Positions 10,412 through 19,409 of a stretch of 64,000 bases of DNA are shown here, piece after piece. Numbering within the stretch: the first letter of the stretch is position 1; the number at the start of each line of letters is the position of its first letter. The notes beneath the pieces were generated by a model. The model had not been told where the DNA came from and did not search any database. It worked only from the letters and a program-made list of their open reading frames with translations. Origin of the DNA: Spirabiliibacterium pneumoniae (GTDB taxonomy: Bacteria > Pseudomonadota > Gammaproteobacteria > Enterobacterales > Pasteurellaceae); the NCBI RefSeq assembly GCF_014884995.1, contig NZ_JABMII010000001.1:124001-188000 (forward strand). Direction: 5' to 3'. Made by a program: the position numbers and the translations under genes.

Positions 10412-11881
10412 ATGAAAAAACGTTATATTGCACTCACGTTAGCAGTCGTTTTAGGCGGGGCTTGGCTTGGTGGCAGTTGGTATTCAGGCAAACTGTTAGC
10501 CGAACAATACCCACAGTTGGTGGAACGCGTAAACAGCGAGTTTGCGCAAGTCTCCCTCACCTCGCCTTACAAACTTGAGTACAAAACTACCAAATACAAC
10601 AAACACTTATTCACCACCGCCATTGAAAATCAGCTGGTGGTAACCGACACGCAAGAGAATAAAAGCTATACTGTGCCATTTAAAATTTTGGTTGAACACG
10701 GTCCACTGCCACTGTCTCGTTTAATGACATTGCACTGGTTGCCCGTGATGGCCAGTGGCAACATCGAATTACTCAACGACCCAAGTATTAGCCCTATTTT
10801 TGCAGCCACTAACGACAAAACACCGCTGAAAGGCGATTTTACTGTTGGCTACGATCAAACTGTGGCACAAACTCTTAATTTTGCAGCAATCAACTACCGC
10901 AGCGAAGATGGGCAACGCGAGTTTACCTCAACGCCATTTAAATTTATCAGCGATACCGATCTCAACGGCATCGGCAAGGTGGAAACGCAGATCGACAGTA
11001 TCTCCATCACCAGCCTCGCCAGTGATGGCCTCGATGGCGATTCATCACCGTTTAAAATGACGCTCAGCAATGTCGCGGTCAAATCAGACTACCAGCCAAC
11101 GGAATACAAAAACATTGGCGTGGGCACGCAAAAGCTCACCCTTGACTCGCTCGATCTGTTCGACAGCACGCAAGCTGACGCGAAGGCATTTTTCTCATTG
11201 AAAAACCTCGATGCCAACGGTGATGTGACACTTGATAACGATTCGGTTAATGTTCGCTCAAAACTGCAAGCCGATAAAGTAGTGCTCTCTGGGCAAGATT
11301 TAGGCAAACTATTTTATGACATCGCTTTCAACCATTTAGACGCCAAAGCCTTAGACGAACTAATGGCCACCATTCGCAACGCCCAAAATATGGACGAAGC
11401 GCGCCTTGAGCACGCATTGCAAAGTGCAGGCATGGCCTTTTTCCAACATCAACCTGAGCTAAAACTCCAGCCATTTAGCCTCACCAACAGCGTGGGTGAA
11501 AATAAAGTGACCGCGGATATTGCCTTTGCTCAAGCTGATTGGCAAAAAGCGTTGATGAAAGGCAAAGTGCTCTCGTTATTTGATCGCTTTGCCATCAATG
11601 CCGATGTCAACAAACCCGCATTGACCGAAACGGTAAAAGCGCTAAACATGATCGATGAAGATGCTGATGCAAAAACTGCACTCTCACAAGCACAAGCCGA
11701 TGTGGATGAAATGCTGCAAAGTGCGGTGGCTGAAAACATTTTGCAAAAACAAAGTGACGAGCACTATACGCTTGAGCTTAAGCTAGACAAAGGTGAGCTG
11801 AAACTCAACGGCACCGTCATTCCTGAAAAGGACATCGCCAATATGCTACTGATGGGTATTTTAGGCGCGGGCTTTTATTAA
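10412..11881 (+). CDS. YdgA family protein (DUF945)
   Basis: This 489-residue protein starts MKKRYIALTLAVVLGGAWLGG, a single N-terminal membrane/signal segment, followed by a long soluble region probably in the periplasm. The early motif WYSGKLLAEQYPQLVERVN and the overall length match the YdgA/DUF945 family, whose role is not established. The start at 10412 has AAGGGG eight bases upstream. It is a single-gene unit between two terminators. The second half is rich in short helices with many Ala, Asp and Leu (AQADVDEMLQSAVAENIL). Confidence 0.75.
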   Translation: MKKRYIALTLAVVLGGAWLGGSWYSGKLLAEQYPQLVERVNSEFAQVSLTSPYKLEYKTTKYNKHLFTTAIENQLVVTDTQENKSYTVPFKILVEHGPLPLSRLMTLHWLPVMASGNIELLNDPSISPIFAATNDKTPLKGDFTVGYDQTVAQTLNFAAINYRSEDGQREFTSTPFKFISDTDLNGIGKVETQIDSISITSLASDGLDGDSSPFKMTLSNVAVKSDYQPTEYKNIGVGTQKLTLDSLDLFDSTQADAKAFFSLKNLDANGDVTLDNDSVNVRSKLQADKVVLSGQDLGKLFYDIAFNHLDAKALDELMATIRNAQNMDEARLEHALQSAGMAFFQHQPELKLQPFSLTNSVGENKVTADIAFAQADWQKALMKGKVLSLFDRFAINADVNKPALTETVKALNMIDEDADAKTALSQAQADVDEMLQSAVAENILQKQSDEHYTLELKLDKGELKLNGTVIPEKDIANMLLMGILGAGFY

Positions 11882-11896
11882 CCCATAAGCGAGATC

Positions 11897-11924
11897 AAAA
11901 AGGCGATGATTTCATCGCCTTTTT
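11897..11924 (+). terminator. Intrinsic terminator after the YdgA-type gene
   Basis: A hairpin AAAAAGGCGATGA / CATCGCCTTTTT with a TTT loop lies 16 bp after the stop codon. The T tract on each strand makes it a strong terminator. Confidence 0.85.
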
Positions 11925-11934
11925 CTTTGGCCAC

Positions 11935-11964
11935 CTGACCGCACTTTACAATTTATGTTATACT
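11935..11964 (+). promoter_or_regulatory. Candidate promoter of the Rrf2 regulator gene
   Basis: A -10 TATACT with an upstream TGT extension lies 18 bp after CTGACC as a weak -35, and ends 28 bp before the start codon. The spacer contains an uptake signal. This is a pattern match only. Confidence 0.4.
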
Positions 11965-11992
11965 ACCCCAAATTGATGAGTGAGAAGCGCGG

Positions 11993-12430
11993 ATGAGATT
12001 AAATAAATTCACAGACTACAGCCTGCGAGTGTTGATTTATCTAACAACGCATCCTGACAAATTAAGTACCATTCAAGAAATTGCCCAAGCGTATCAAATT
12101 TCTGAAAATCATTTGATGAAAGTGATCCACAATCTCAGTAAACTGGGATTCATCCACTCCAAGCGCGGCAAAGGGGGCGGTATTGCCCTTGCCTCTCAGC
12201 CTGATGCCCTCAATCTTGGTGAAATCATTCAAAAAGTCGAAGGCGACGACCCGTATGTGAAATGTGATGGCTGCTGCATTGTTAGCCATTGCCAACTGCC
12301 GTGCATTTTTGAGCAAGGGCTGGCTGCGTTTTACGGTGTGCTTAGTCAATACACCTTGCGTGATGTCATCAACCAGCCAGAGCTGCTCGGCACACAATTT
12401 TACCCCCCTATTGAAAACAAAGTCGGTTAA
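11993..12430 (+). CDS. Rrf2 family Fe-S transcriptional regulator (NsrR-like)
   Basis: The 145-residue protein has an N-terminal winged helix (MRLNKFTDYSLRVLIYL, recognition region SENHLMKVIHNLSKLGFIHSKRGKGGG). A cysteine cluster, VKCDGCCIVSHCQLPC, follows near residues 90-105. Such clusters ligate an Fe-S centre that senses nitric oxide or iron-sulfur status. The helix region and RGKGGGI resemble NsrR more than IscR, but the Cys spacing differs from E. coli NsrR (CxxCC then x4-C), so the precise ligands are uncertain. No NO-detoxification gene is adjacent. It is a single-gene unit upstream of the thiamine operon. Confidence 0.8.
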   Translation: MRLNKFTDYSLRVLIYLTTHPDKLSTIQEIAQAYQISENHLMKVIHNLSKLGFIHSKRGKGGGIALASQPDALNLGEIIQKVEGDDPYVKCDGCCIVSHCQLPCIFEQGLAAFYGVLSQYTLRDVINQPELLGTQFYPPIENKVG

Positions 12431-12473
12431 TTCCCTCTTTACCGCATGCGCACGTTTGGTTATGATAAATCGT

Positions 12474-12550
12474 TCTCATTGGGGTGCGCGAAGCGCTGAG
12501 AAAATACCCATTGAACCTGATCTGATTAGTAGCAGCGAAGGGATTTGAGA
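12474..12550 (+). promoter_or_regulatory. TPP riboswitch (THI element)
   Basis: The aptamer core is conserved: GGGGTGC, then GCTGAGA, TACCC, TTGAACCTGATCTG and CAGCGAAGGGA. The closing P1 stem pairs TCTCA (12474-12478) with TGAGA (12546-12550). It precedes thiB, whose product binds thiamine, so thiamine pyrophosphate repression of uptake is expected. Confidence 0.95.
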
Positions 12551-12567
12551 CGGGACACCGCACTTAG

Positions 12568-12588
12568 ATCCTTTTTTAACAAAAGGAT
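12568..12588 (+). promoter_or_regulatory. Hairpin sequestering the thiB ribosome-binding site
   Basis: ATCCTTTT (12568-12575) and AAAAGGAT (12581-12588) form a perfect 8-bp stem with a TTAAC loop. The 3' arm contains the Shine-Dalgarno AAGGA, six bases before the thiB ATG. It is the likely expression platform of the TPP riboswitch, acting on translation. The switching partner was not resolved. Confidence 0.65.
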
Positions 12589-12593
12589 TTCCT

Positions 12594-13592
12594 ATGACTA
12601 TCAAAAAAACTATTCTGGCAACCGCACTTTTAATCACCCTTTCAAATGCGGGGGCTTATGCCGCAGCCAAACCCGTATTAACGGTTTACGGTTATGACTC
12701 ATTCACCTCCAAATGGGGGCCAGGCCCTGAATTGAAAACCGCCTTTGAGCAAAAGTGCGGTTGTGAAGTGAATTTTGTCACCTTTGAAGATGCCGTAACG
12801 ATGTTTAATCGCTTGCGCCTGCAAGGCAAAAAAGCCAAAGTTGATGTGGTAGTGGGATTGGATAACAACTTGCTGCCCGAGGCAGAGAATTCCGATTTGT
12901 TCGACAGCAACAAGGTGAAACTTAACACCCTAGCCTTGCCGCAAAAGTGGGACAATCACACCTTTTTGCCGTATGACTATGGGCAATATGCGTTTATCTA
13001 CGACAACCAAAAACTCAAAAACCCACCACAAAGCCTGAAAGAGTTAGTCGATCGCCAAGACATTAAAATTATCTACCAAGACCCACGCACCTCCACCGTT
13101 GGGCGCGGCTTATTGGCATGGATGAACAATGTTTACCCGAAAAATGACGTAGCCGAGGCGTGGAAGCGTTTGGCAAAACACACCGTCACCGTGGGCAAAG
13201 GCTGGTCGGAAAGCTACGGCGCATTTTTGAAAGGCGAATCGGATATGGTGCTAAGTTATAACACCTCGCCGCTTTATCACCAAATCAATGAAGGGAAAGA
13301 CAACTACGTCGCCGCGCCTTTTGCCGAAGGGCATATTGTGCAAATTGAACTGGCGGCCAAAACCAAAAGCGCATTGCACCCAAAACTCGCGGATCAATTC
13401 CTAGCATTTTTGATCAGCCCTGAGGCGCAAAAAACCATTGCGTTGAAAAATGTGATGTTGCCAGTGATTAAAACCTCAGTCAACGCGCAATATGATGCCT
13501 TCAAGCCATTTGCCAGCCTGCCTGTGCCGTATCCAAGCGACATTCAAAGCAAGGCGCAAATCAACGTGTGGCAACAAGCCCTTAGCCAATAG
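12594..13592 (+). CDS. thiB: Thiamine-binding periplasmic protein ThiB (TbpA)
   Basis: ThiB is the solute-binding protein for thiamine and its phosphates, delivering to ThiPQ. The 332 residues begin with a signal peptide (MTIKKTILATALLITLSNAGAYA), whose hydrophobic core includes an uptake signal read as TALLI. The mature part has family features: KPVLTVYGYDSFTSKWGPGP, CGCEVNFVTFEDAVTMFNRLRLQ, VDVVVGLDNN and the ligand-site region GKGWSESYGAFLKGESDMVLSYNTSP. The first gene after the riboswitch, it overlaps thiP by one base. Confidence 0.95.
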   Translation: MTIKKTILATALLITLSNAGAYAAAKPVLTVYGYDSFTSKWGPGPELKTAFEQKCGCEVNFVTFEDAVTMFNRLRLQGKKAKVDVVVGLDNNLLPEAENSDLFDSNKVKLNTLALPQKWDNHTFLPYDYGQYAFIYDNQKLKNPPQSLKELVDRQDIKIIYQDPRTSTVGRGLLAWMNNVYPKNDVAEAWKRLAKHTVTVGKGWSESYGAFLKGESDMVLSYNTSPLYHQINEGKDNYVAAPFAEGHIVQIELAAKTKSALHPKLADQFLAFLISPEAQKTIALKNVMLPVIKTSVNAQYDAFKPFASLPVPYPSDIQSKAQINVWQQALSQ

Positions 13593-15187
13593 TGAAAGGC
13601 GCATTTCGCCAACTTTCCGCCACGCAGTGCCTGCTCGGCAGCAGCGTGGCATTAGCGTTATTGGCGTTGTATCTCAACAGTGCAGGGCAACTGCTCGCCC
13701 AAGCTGGCTTTGGCGATTGGCGCGGGCTTTTTCGCTCGTCCTATTTTTGGCATATCATTCAATTTAGCCTATTTCAAGCGCTGCTCAGCACGCTGTTAAG
13801 CACGGCGTTAGGGCTGGTGTGCGCCCATGCGCTGCACTACCAACAATTTTTGGGAAAGGGCTTGCTGCTCAAGCTGTGTTCGCTCACCTTTGTGCTGCCC
13901 ACGCTGGTGGCGGTGTTTGGGCTGCTGGGGGTTTACGGTCTTTCAGGCTGGCTCAACCGCACTTTGATGTTTTTCGGGCAAGGCGAGCCGCTGAGCATTT
14001 ATGGCTTGTCAGGCATTTTGCTAGCGCACCTGTATTTCAACTTGCCGCTGGCCACCAAATTGTTTTACAGCGCCCTGCAAAGCATTCCGTCAGAGCAATA
14101 CAAACTGGCGGCGCAATTAAATATTCGCCGCCTAAATTTGTTCACGCTCCTTGAGCTGCCTTACTTAAAAAAACAGCTTCTGCCCACCGCCACGCTGATT
14201 TTTATGCTCTGTTTCACCAGCTTTGCCATTGTGCTCACCCTCGGCGGTGGGCCAAAATACACCACCCTTGAGGTGGCGATTTATCAAGCCTTAACCTTTG
14301 ATTTTGATCTCGCCCGCGCAGCGATGTTAGCCGTGGTGCAGCTGCTGATTTGTTCGTTGCTTTTTCGCCTTAGCCATGTGTTCACAACCCACACCAGCAC
14401 AAGTGGAACCCCCTCGCACGCGTTTTTGCCCACGCCTGAGCGCACTTTGCGCTTTTTTCATCGGTTAGCATTATGCGCGCTGGCACTGTTTGTGGCACTG
14501 CCACTGGGCAACATTCTTATGCAAGGGATAAGTTCGCTCAACACGCTGAGCACCAGCACATGGACAGATATTTGGCGGGCAACACAATATTCCCTCGCGC
14601 TGGCGTGTTGTGCGGGGATGATGTGCATAGGCATGAGCGTGGCATTGCTGCTGTGCGCACGGCAGTTGCATTTTTATGGCTTTGCGAAAAGTGCGCGCGA
14701 GCTGATGAATATCGGCATGGTCATTCTCGCCTTGCCTATGCTGGTGATTGCCACGGGGCTTTATTTGGCTTTGCGTGATCTAGACAGCACATGGTGGCTA
14801 TTTGGTGTGGTCGCATTGTGCAATGCGCTGGTGGCCATGCCGTTTGCTCTGCGCATTTTGCAGCCTGTACTTTATGACAATATGCAGCGCTACCAACGCC
14901 TTTGCCAATCTTTAGGTATTACAGGATTCTCACGCTTTGAGTGGGTGGAATGGAACACCCTCAAACAGCCACTGCGCAGCGCACTGGCGTATGCTTGCGC
15001 GTTGTCTTTAGGCGATTTCACCGCTATTGCGCTGTTTGGCAGCCAAGACTTAACCTCACTGCCAAGACTGTTGTATCAACAACTCGGGCATTATCGCACG
15101 GGGGATGGTGCTCTAACCGCACTTGTGCTTTTGCTATTATGCGCAGCACTTTTTTTAGTGATCGAAAAAGATGATAAAACTTCATAA
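13592..15187 (+). CDS. thiP: Thiamine ABC transporter permease ThiP
   Basis: ThiP is the inner-membrane permease of the thiamine importer. At 531 residues it has two fused permease halves, each with an EAA-type loop (EQYKLAAQLNIRRLNLFTLLELP near residue 170; QRYQRLCQSLGITGFSRFEWVEW near 440). About twelve hydrophobic segments are visible. Translation starts at a GTG that overlaps the thiB stop (TAGTG), and the gene overlaps thiQ by 17 bp, so the operon is translationally coupled. Confidence 0.93.
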   Translation: MKGAFRQLSATQCLLGSSVALALLALYLNSAGQLLAQAGFGDWRGLFRSSYFWHIIQFSLFQALLSTLLSTALGLVCAHALHYQQFLGKGLLLKLCSLTFVLPTLVAVFGLLGVYGLSGWLNRTLMFFGQGEPLSIYGLSGILLAHLYFNLPLATKLFYSALQSIPSEQYKLAAQLNIRRLNLFTLLELPYLKKQLLPTATLIFMLCFTSFAIVLTLGGGPKYTTLEVAIYQALTFDFDLARAAMLAVVQLLICSLLFRLSHVFTTHTSTSGTPSHAFLPTPERTLRFFHRLALCALALFVALPLGNILMQGISSLNTLSTSTWTDIWRATQYSLALACCAGMMCIGMSVALLLCARQLHFYGFAKSARELMNIGMVILALPMLVIATGLYLALRDLDSTWWLFGVVALCNALVAMPFALRILQPVLYDNMQRYQRLCQSLGITGFSRFEWVEWNTLKQPLRSALAYACALSLGDFTAIALFGSQDLTSLPRLLYQQLGHYRTGDGALTALVLLLLCAALFLVIEKDDKTS

Positions 15188-15800
15188 TCTCCAATTTCAT
15201 TATGCCGAAACCGCTTTTTGCTTTAACCTTGACGTTGCAGCCGGTGAACATCTGGCGCTGGTGGGCAAAAGTGGCGCAGGCAAATCCACGCTGCTGAATT
15301 TAATCGCAGGCTTTTTGCCGCCCAGTGGCGGTGACATTGTGTTGGCAGGCGAAAACCACACCCACAGTGCGCCACACCTGCGCCCTGTGTCAATGTTGTT
15401 TCAAGCGCACAATTTATTTGACCACCTCACCTGTGCCCAAAATATCGCGCTGGGCTTGCAACCGCACTTGCGCATCACTGCCGCACAACAGCGCCAAATT
15501 GACACCATTGCCGAGCAAATGGGCATTCGTGAACTGCTCTCCCGCACGCCCGATGCGCTTTCAGGCGGGCAACAACAACGGGTGGCACTGGCGCGCACCT
15601 TACTGCGCGATAGGCCAATTTTACTGCTTGATGAACCTTTTTCTGCCTTAGATGCCGCACTGCGTGGCGATATGCTCTCGCTGCTGGCGCGCATCAGCGC
15701 TGAACGCGCGCTGACGGTGGTGATGGTCACGCATCAGCTTGATGAAGTACGGTCGTTTATTTCACGCACGGTGGTGGTCGAAAATGGAAAATTAATATAA
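15171..15800 (+). CDS. thiQ: Thiamine ABC transporter ATP-binding protein ThiQ
   Basis: ThiQ energises the ThiBP importer. The 209-residue ATPase has Walker A GKSGAGKST, the Q-loop in MLFQAHNLFDHLT, signature LSGGQQQRVALAR, Walker B ILLLDEPFSALD and the H-loop in MVTHQLDEV. Its length matches short ThiQ proteins without an extra C-terminal domain. The start codon lies inside the end of thiP. Confidence 0.94.
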   Translation: MIKLHNLQFHYAETAFCFNLDVAAGEHLALVGKSGAGKSTLLNLIAGFLPPSGGDIVLAGENHTHSAPHLRPVSMLFQAHNLFDHLTCAQNIALGLQPHLRITAAQQRQIDTIAEQMGIRELLSRTPDALSGGQQQRVALARTLLRDRPILLLDEPFSALDAALRGDMLSLLARISAERALTVVMVTHQLDEVRSFISRTVVVENGKLI

Positions 15801-15865
15801 ATTTGCTTAAGTAAATAATCGTTTTCCGTTACCATAGCCGAAATAACTTAGAAAAAGGATTTTTG

Positions 15866-16882
15866 ATGAGCGTACAACCCATTGAACTGAGCCAACTCAC
15901 CCCCCACCCGAGCGTGGAATACTGGTCGGTGTGCAAAGTCGAAGCATTATTTGAAACCCCCTTTTTGGATTTGATTTTCCGCGCGGCACAAGTCCACCGT
16001 GCCCATTTTGACCCGCAAGCCATTCAGCTTTCTACCCTACTTTCGATCAAAACGGGTGGTTGCCCAGAGGATTGTGGCTATTGCCCGCAGTCAGCGCGCT
16101 ACCACACGGGTGTGCAAAACGAAAAATTGCTCGATGTGGACGAAATCATCGAGAAAGCTAAAATCGCTAAAGCCCGTGGCGCAGGGCGTTTTTGCATGGG
16201 GGCTGCGTGGCGTGGGCCAAAGCCAAAAGATGTGGAAAAGCTCACCAAAATCATCAAAGCCGTGAAAGCGTTAGGCCTTGAAACCTGCGGCACCTTTGGC
16301 CTGCTACAAGACGGCATGGCCGAACAGCTCAAAGAGGCGGGCTTAGATTATTACAACCACAACCTCGACACCGCCCCTGAGCACTACAAAGAAGTCATTG
16401 GCACACGGCGCTTTGATGACCGTATCAATACCCTTGGCAAAGTGCGCAACGCTGGCTTGAAAGTATGTTGTGGCGGCATTGTGGGCATGAACGAGACGCG
16501 CAAAGAGCGCGCAGGCTTAATTGCCAGCTTGGCCAACCTTGATCCGCAGCCTGAATCTGTGCCTATTAACCAATTAGTCAAGGTGGAAGGCACGCCAATG
16601 ATGGACGCAGAAGAGCTTGACTGGACTGAATTTGTCCGCACCATTGCGGTGGCGCGCATCACCATGCCAAAAAGCTACGTACGCCTCTCCGCTGGGCGGC
16701 ATGGCATGTCGGAGAGCATGCAGGCGATGTGCTTTATGGCGGGCGCCAACTCCATTTTCTACGGTGATAAACTGCTCACCACCCCACTGCCACAAGAAGA
16801 CAGCGACATGGCATTGATGGCTAAACTTGACTTGTACCCTGCTGGGCACAATCAGGCAGACACGCCAGAAGAAACCGCCTAA
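15866..16882 (+). CDS. bioB: Biotin synthase BioB
   Basis: BioB is a radical-SAM enzyme that inserts sulfur into dethiobiotin. The 338 residues carry the radical-SAM motif CPEDCGYC, the [14 protein letters not shown] segment, YYNHNLDT and [24 protein letters not shown] near the C-terminus with the auxiliary-cluster Arg. I take the ATG at 15866, preceded by AAAAGGA; a TTG one codon earlier is unlikely. It stands 65 bp after thiQ without an obvious terminator, and no other bio genes are in the window, so transcriptional read-through from the thiamine operon is possible. Confidence 0.95.
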   Translation: MSVQPIELSQLTPHPSVEYWSVCKVEALFETPFLDLIFRAAQVHRAHFDPQAIQLSTLLSIKTGGCPEDCGYCPQSARYHTGVQNEKLLDVDEIIEKAKIAKARGAGRFCMGAAWRGPKPKDVEKLTKIIKAVKALGLETCGTFGLLQDGMAEQLKEAGLDYYNHNLDTAPEHYKEVIGTRRFDDRINTLGKVRNAGLKVCCGGIVGMNETRKERAGLIASLANLDPQPESVPINQLVKVEGTPMMDAEELDWTEFVRTIAVARITMPKSYVRLSAGRHGMSESMQAMCFMAGANSIFYGDKLLTTPLPQEDSDMALMAKLDLYPAGHNQADTPEETA

Positions 16883-16888
16883 AAATGC

Positions 16889-16922
16889 AAAGTGCGGTCA
16901 GCCCTTGATGTAACCGCACTTT
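16889..16922. terminator. Inverted uptake-signal pair between convergent bioB and the defence operon
   Basis: AAAGTGCGGT (16889-16898) and ACCGCACTTT (16913-16922) form a 10-bp stem with a 14-base loop. It sits between two convergent stop codons and can serve both strands. Confidence 0.75.
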
Positions 16923-16925
16923 AAA

Positions 16926-19409
16926 TTAATTATCCAACGTTTGATACTCTGCCTGTGTGATGGTGGTGTCCCACAAGCCGATATGCAGCTCATGTTGATG
17001 GCGATCGATCCCCGTATAATTCAGGCTGGCATCCTCATAACGGCGGAAATTGTAGATCGCGCTATTCATCAAACTTTCATTAAAGAGATTCAATTGCACC
17101 AACAACTCAAAATCCTCTTGTGTTAACCCCGTCACCTTTTCAAACAGCTCAGGCTCAACTTGCGTGATAACATCTTTCAAGGTGTTTTCACGATCATCTG
17201 TTAAATACATAAAAATCGGAATGCGGGTGGCAAATTGAATCAGTTTTTTCTGAATTTCTTTGCGTAGGCTTGTGCGTTCTTTTTCATCGGCTTTTAATTC
17301 TTTTTCCTCTTTGGTGTTAAGTTTTCCTTCGCTTTGCTTTTTCTTTTTATCTTTTATCGCCTCTGATTTATTGATGATGGTGCTAATGTCTTCATGCAGT
17401 GAACGAAACCCTTCAATTTTTTGCAACGCAGCCAAAGCTTGTGGGTTATTTTGCAATGCTTTTAGCACATCATTGTTCACATTCACCAACAGTGCACTTT
17501 GCCAACGGCGTGCTAGCAATGTCGCACTAATGCTCTTAGTGGCGATGTCCAATAAGGCTTCCGCATTAATTTGTGTCATCACACCGCCATCGTAGGCCAG
17601 CACTGGCATAAATTCGATAAAATCGGCAACCTTACGCTCAAGAGAAAGGTCAGGATCGGCATTTAAGCTGTTGCTGTATTCGGCAATTTGCGACAACGCA
17701 CGGTTAGGCGCAAAATCAAAGACATAGCACTTTTCTTTCAAAATAGCGATGTCGTTTGGGCGCTCACGGTCTTGCCCCTTCAATGTCCACGGTGTTTGCA
17801 CTCGAAACGCTGCTTGGAAATAGCTCTCAGGCGTGCTGCTGTTGCGCAGCATAAAGATGCCTGTCCATTCAGGCACCGATACCCCAGTTGTCAATTTACC
17901 GCATGTTAAGGTGATGGATTTGCTTTTCAACCCATTTTTACCAATGGCTTTGCGCACGGGCGCTAATGCCTTAACGCCAATCCCTGCCTCAGCCCCTGCT
18001 GCCACCACAATATGATAATCATGATAAAATTGGTTGGCTTTTTTGCGTAACAAATTTGCCATGGCATGGCAGGCAGCCACATCGGGCAAAAACCACACCG
18101 TATGCAACAGCGCATTGAGCAAATCACTGTCACTAAACGGCATAGGTGGTTTTTCTGCCCCCATGCGCAACTCATCAATTGATGTATGCAAGGTGTTAGA
18201 ACCATAGCGGATAATGTTGAGCCATTTTTGCACCGACTCCTCATAAACAAAGCGCGCTTTATCTTTTTCCCCCTCCGCTTTAAAAAACTCATTGAGGCTA
18301 AACTCATTGAACTCACTTTCTTGCGCCACATTGATCACATCATCGGATAACTTATAGGTCAGCATCACCATTTGTGGCAATGCAGCATAAGGATTATTCT
18401 CACCTTGCCACTGGGCTTTGGCGTGTTGCTCGTCGGAATAAGTCCAGTTATAGATCGCTTCTTCGATAAACTCACCGTTTTGCAATGCTCTAAATGGCGT
18501 GCCAGAAAGATAAAGATAGTGATTGCAGGTAATCGGCAAATCATCGGTGTCGCAATACTCTGCCTCTTCCACTTCGTCATTGACCAATTTTTTGGTGTTC
18601 TCTTTCCATGCCCCAAAGTGATATTCATCAAAAATGATACAATCCCAATTGAAATCGTGCAGCCATTGATTATGCGCTTTAATTTTGCCTTGTTTTGTTT
18701 TGCCCCCCACATTTTGCAAGGAACTAAAACAGATCATCGGCTTATCAAGGTGAGTCATATCTGGCGGTGTTGCGCCACTGATATTATTGACAAAATGCCA
18801 ACCGTTGAAATCAACATGATGGGCAAGATCATCTTCCCACGCACTTTGCACCGCTGGTTTAAAGGTGAGAATCAGCACCCGTTTCCAGCCCATGGTTTTC
18901 ACCAATTGATAGGCAGCAAAGGTTTTGCCAAAACGCATTTTGGCATTCCATAAAAATTTGGGTTCTTTGCCTTTATTCATCGGGTCTTGATGAAAGCGGC
19001 GGAAATAATCGGCAGTTTTTTCAACCGCACTTTGCTGCTCTGGGCGCATCGCAAAATCACAAGTGCGGTTAAAATCCAACGCTTTGTCTGGATTTTTCGC
19101 AATGTTGATGGCTTTTTTCACATCATTAAGCCCACAACGAAACCACTCCCCCTCAAGGCGTTCAAATCCGTGTTGCGCCAAAATGCGATGCACATCGTGA
19201 TCGCGAATATAGTGCTTGTCATTGCAAACCGCACTTTCCTCTAACACAATTTTCCATGATTGAGATGGCATTTTAACCGCACTTTGCTGTTCTCTCACTC
19301 GCTCAGCGGCACTGCGCTGTGTGAACCCCACCTTTAAGCAACCTGGGAAACGGCTGTCTTGATAAGCATAAATCGTCGGTGTCGCCAATCGGCTCAGTAA
19401 GCTATTCAT
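16926..19409 (-). CDS. GIY-YIG-like (T5orf172) nuclease-superfamily II helicase fusion, restriction-type
   Basis: The 827-residue protein starts MNSLLSRLATPTIYAYQDS at the ATG at 19409, which has GGAGG at good spacing. Residues about 10-90 resemble the T5orf172/GIY-YIG nuclease superfamily (PTIYAYQDSRFPGCLKVGFT, then QRSAAERVREQ). A helicase core follows with motif I MRFGKT, motif II FDEYH and motif III SGTPF. The C-terminal third is alpha-helical with a Lys/Glu-rich coiled coil (KKKKQSEGKLNTKEEKELK). The architecture and two adjacent methyltransferase-like genes point to the translocating/cleaving subunit of a restriction system. It overlaps the upstream gene by 8 bp. The N-terminal region has three uptake signals read as SAV. 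The restriction class and target are unknown. Confidence 0.8.
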   Translation of the reverse strand: MNSLLSRLATPTIYAYQDSRFPGCLKVGFTQRSAAERVREQQSAVKMPSQSWKIVLEESAVCNDKHYIRDHDVHRILAQHGFERLEGEWFRCGLNDVKKAINIAKNPDKALDFNRTCDFAMRPEQQSAVEKTADYFRRFHQDPMNKGKEPKFLWNAKMRFGKTFAAYQLVKTMGWKRVLILTFKPAVQSAWEDDLAHHVDFNGWHFVNNISGATPPDMTHLDKPMICFSSLQNVGGKTKQGKIKAHNQWLHDFNWDCIIFDEYHFGAWKENTKKLVNDEVEEAEYCDTDDLPITCNHYLYLSGTPFRALQNGEFIEEAIYNWTYSDEQHAKAQWQGENNPYAALPQMVMLTYKLSDDVINVAQESEFNEFSLNEFFKAEGEKDKARFVYEESVQKWLNIIRYGSNTLHTSIDELRMGAEKPPMPFSDSDLLNALLHTVWFLPDVAACHAMANLLRKKANQFYHDYHIVVAAGAEAGIGVKALAPVRKAIGKNGLKSKSITLTCGKLTTGVSVPEWTGIFMLRNSSTPESYFQAAFRVQTPWTLKGQDRERPNDIAILKEKCYVFDFAPNRALSQIAEYSNSLNADPDLSLERKVADFIEFMPVLAYDGGVMTQINAEALLDIATKSISATLLARRWQSALLVNVNNDVLKALQNNPQALAALQKIEGFRSLHEDISTIINKSEAIKDKKKKQSEGKLNTKEEKELKADEKERTSLRKEIQKKLIQFATRIPIFMYLTDDRENTLKDVITQVEPELFEKVTGLTQEDFELLVQLNLFNESLMNSAIYNFRRYEDASLNYTGIDRHQHELHIGLWDTTITQAEYQTLDN

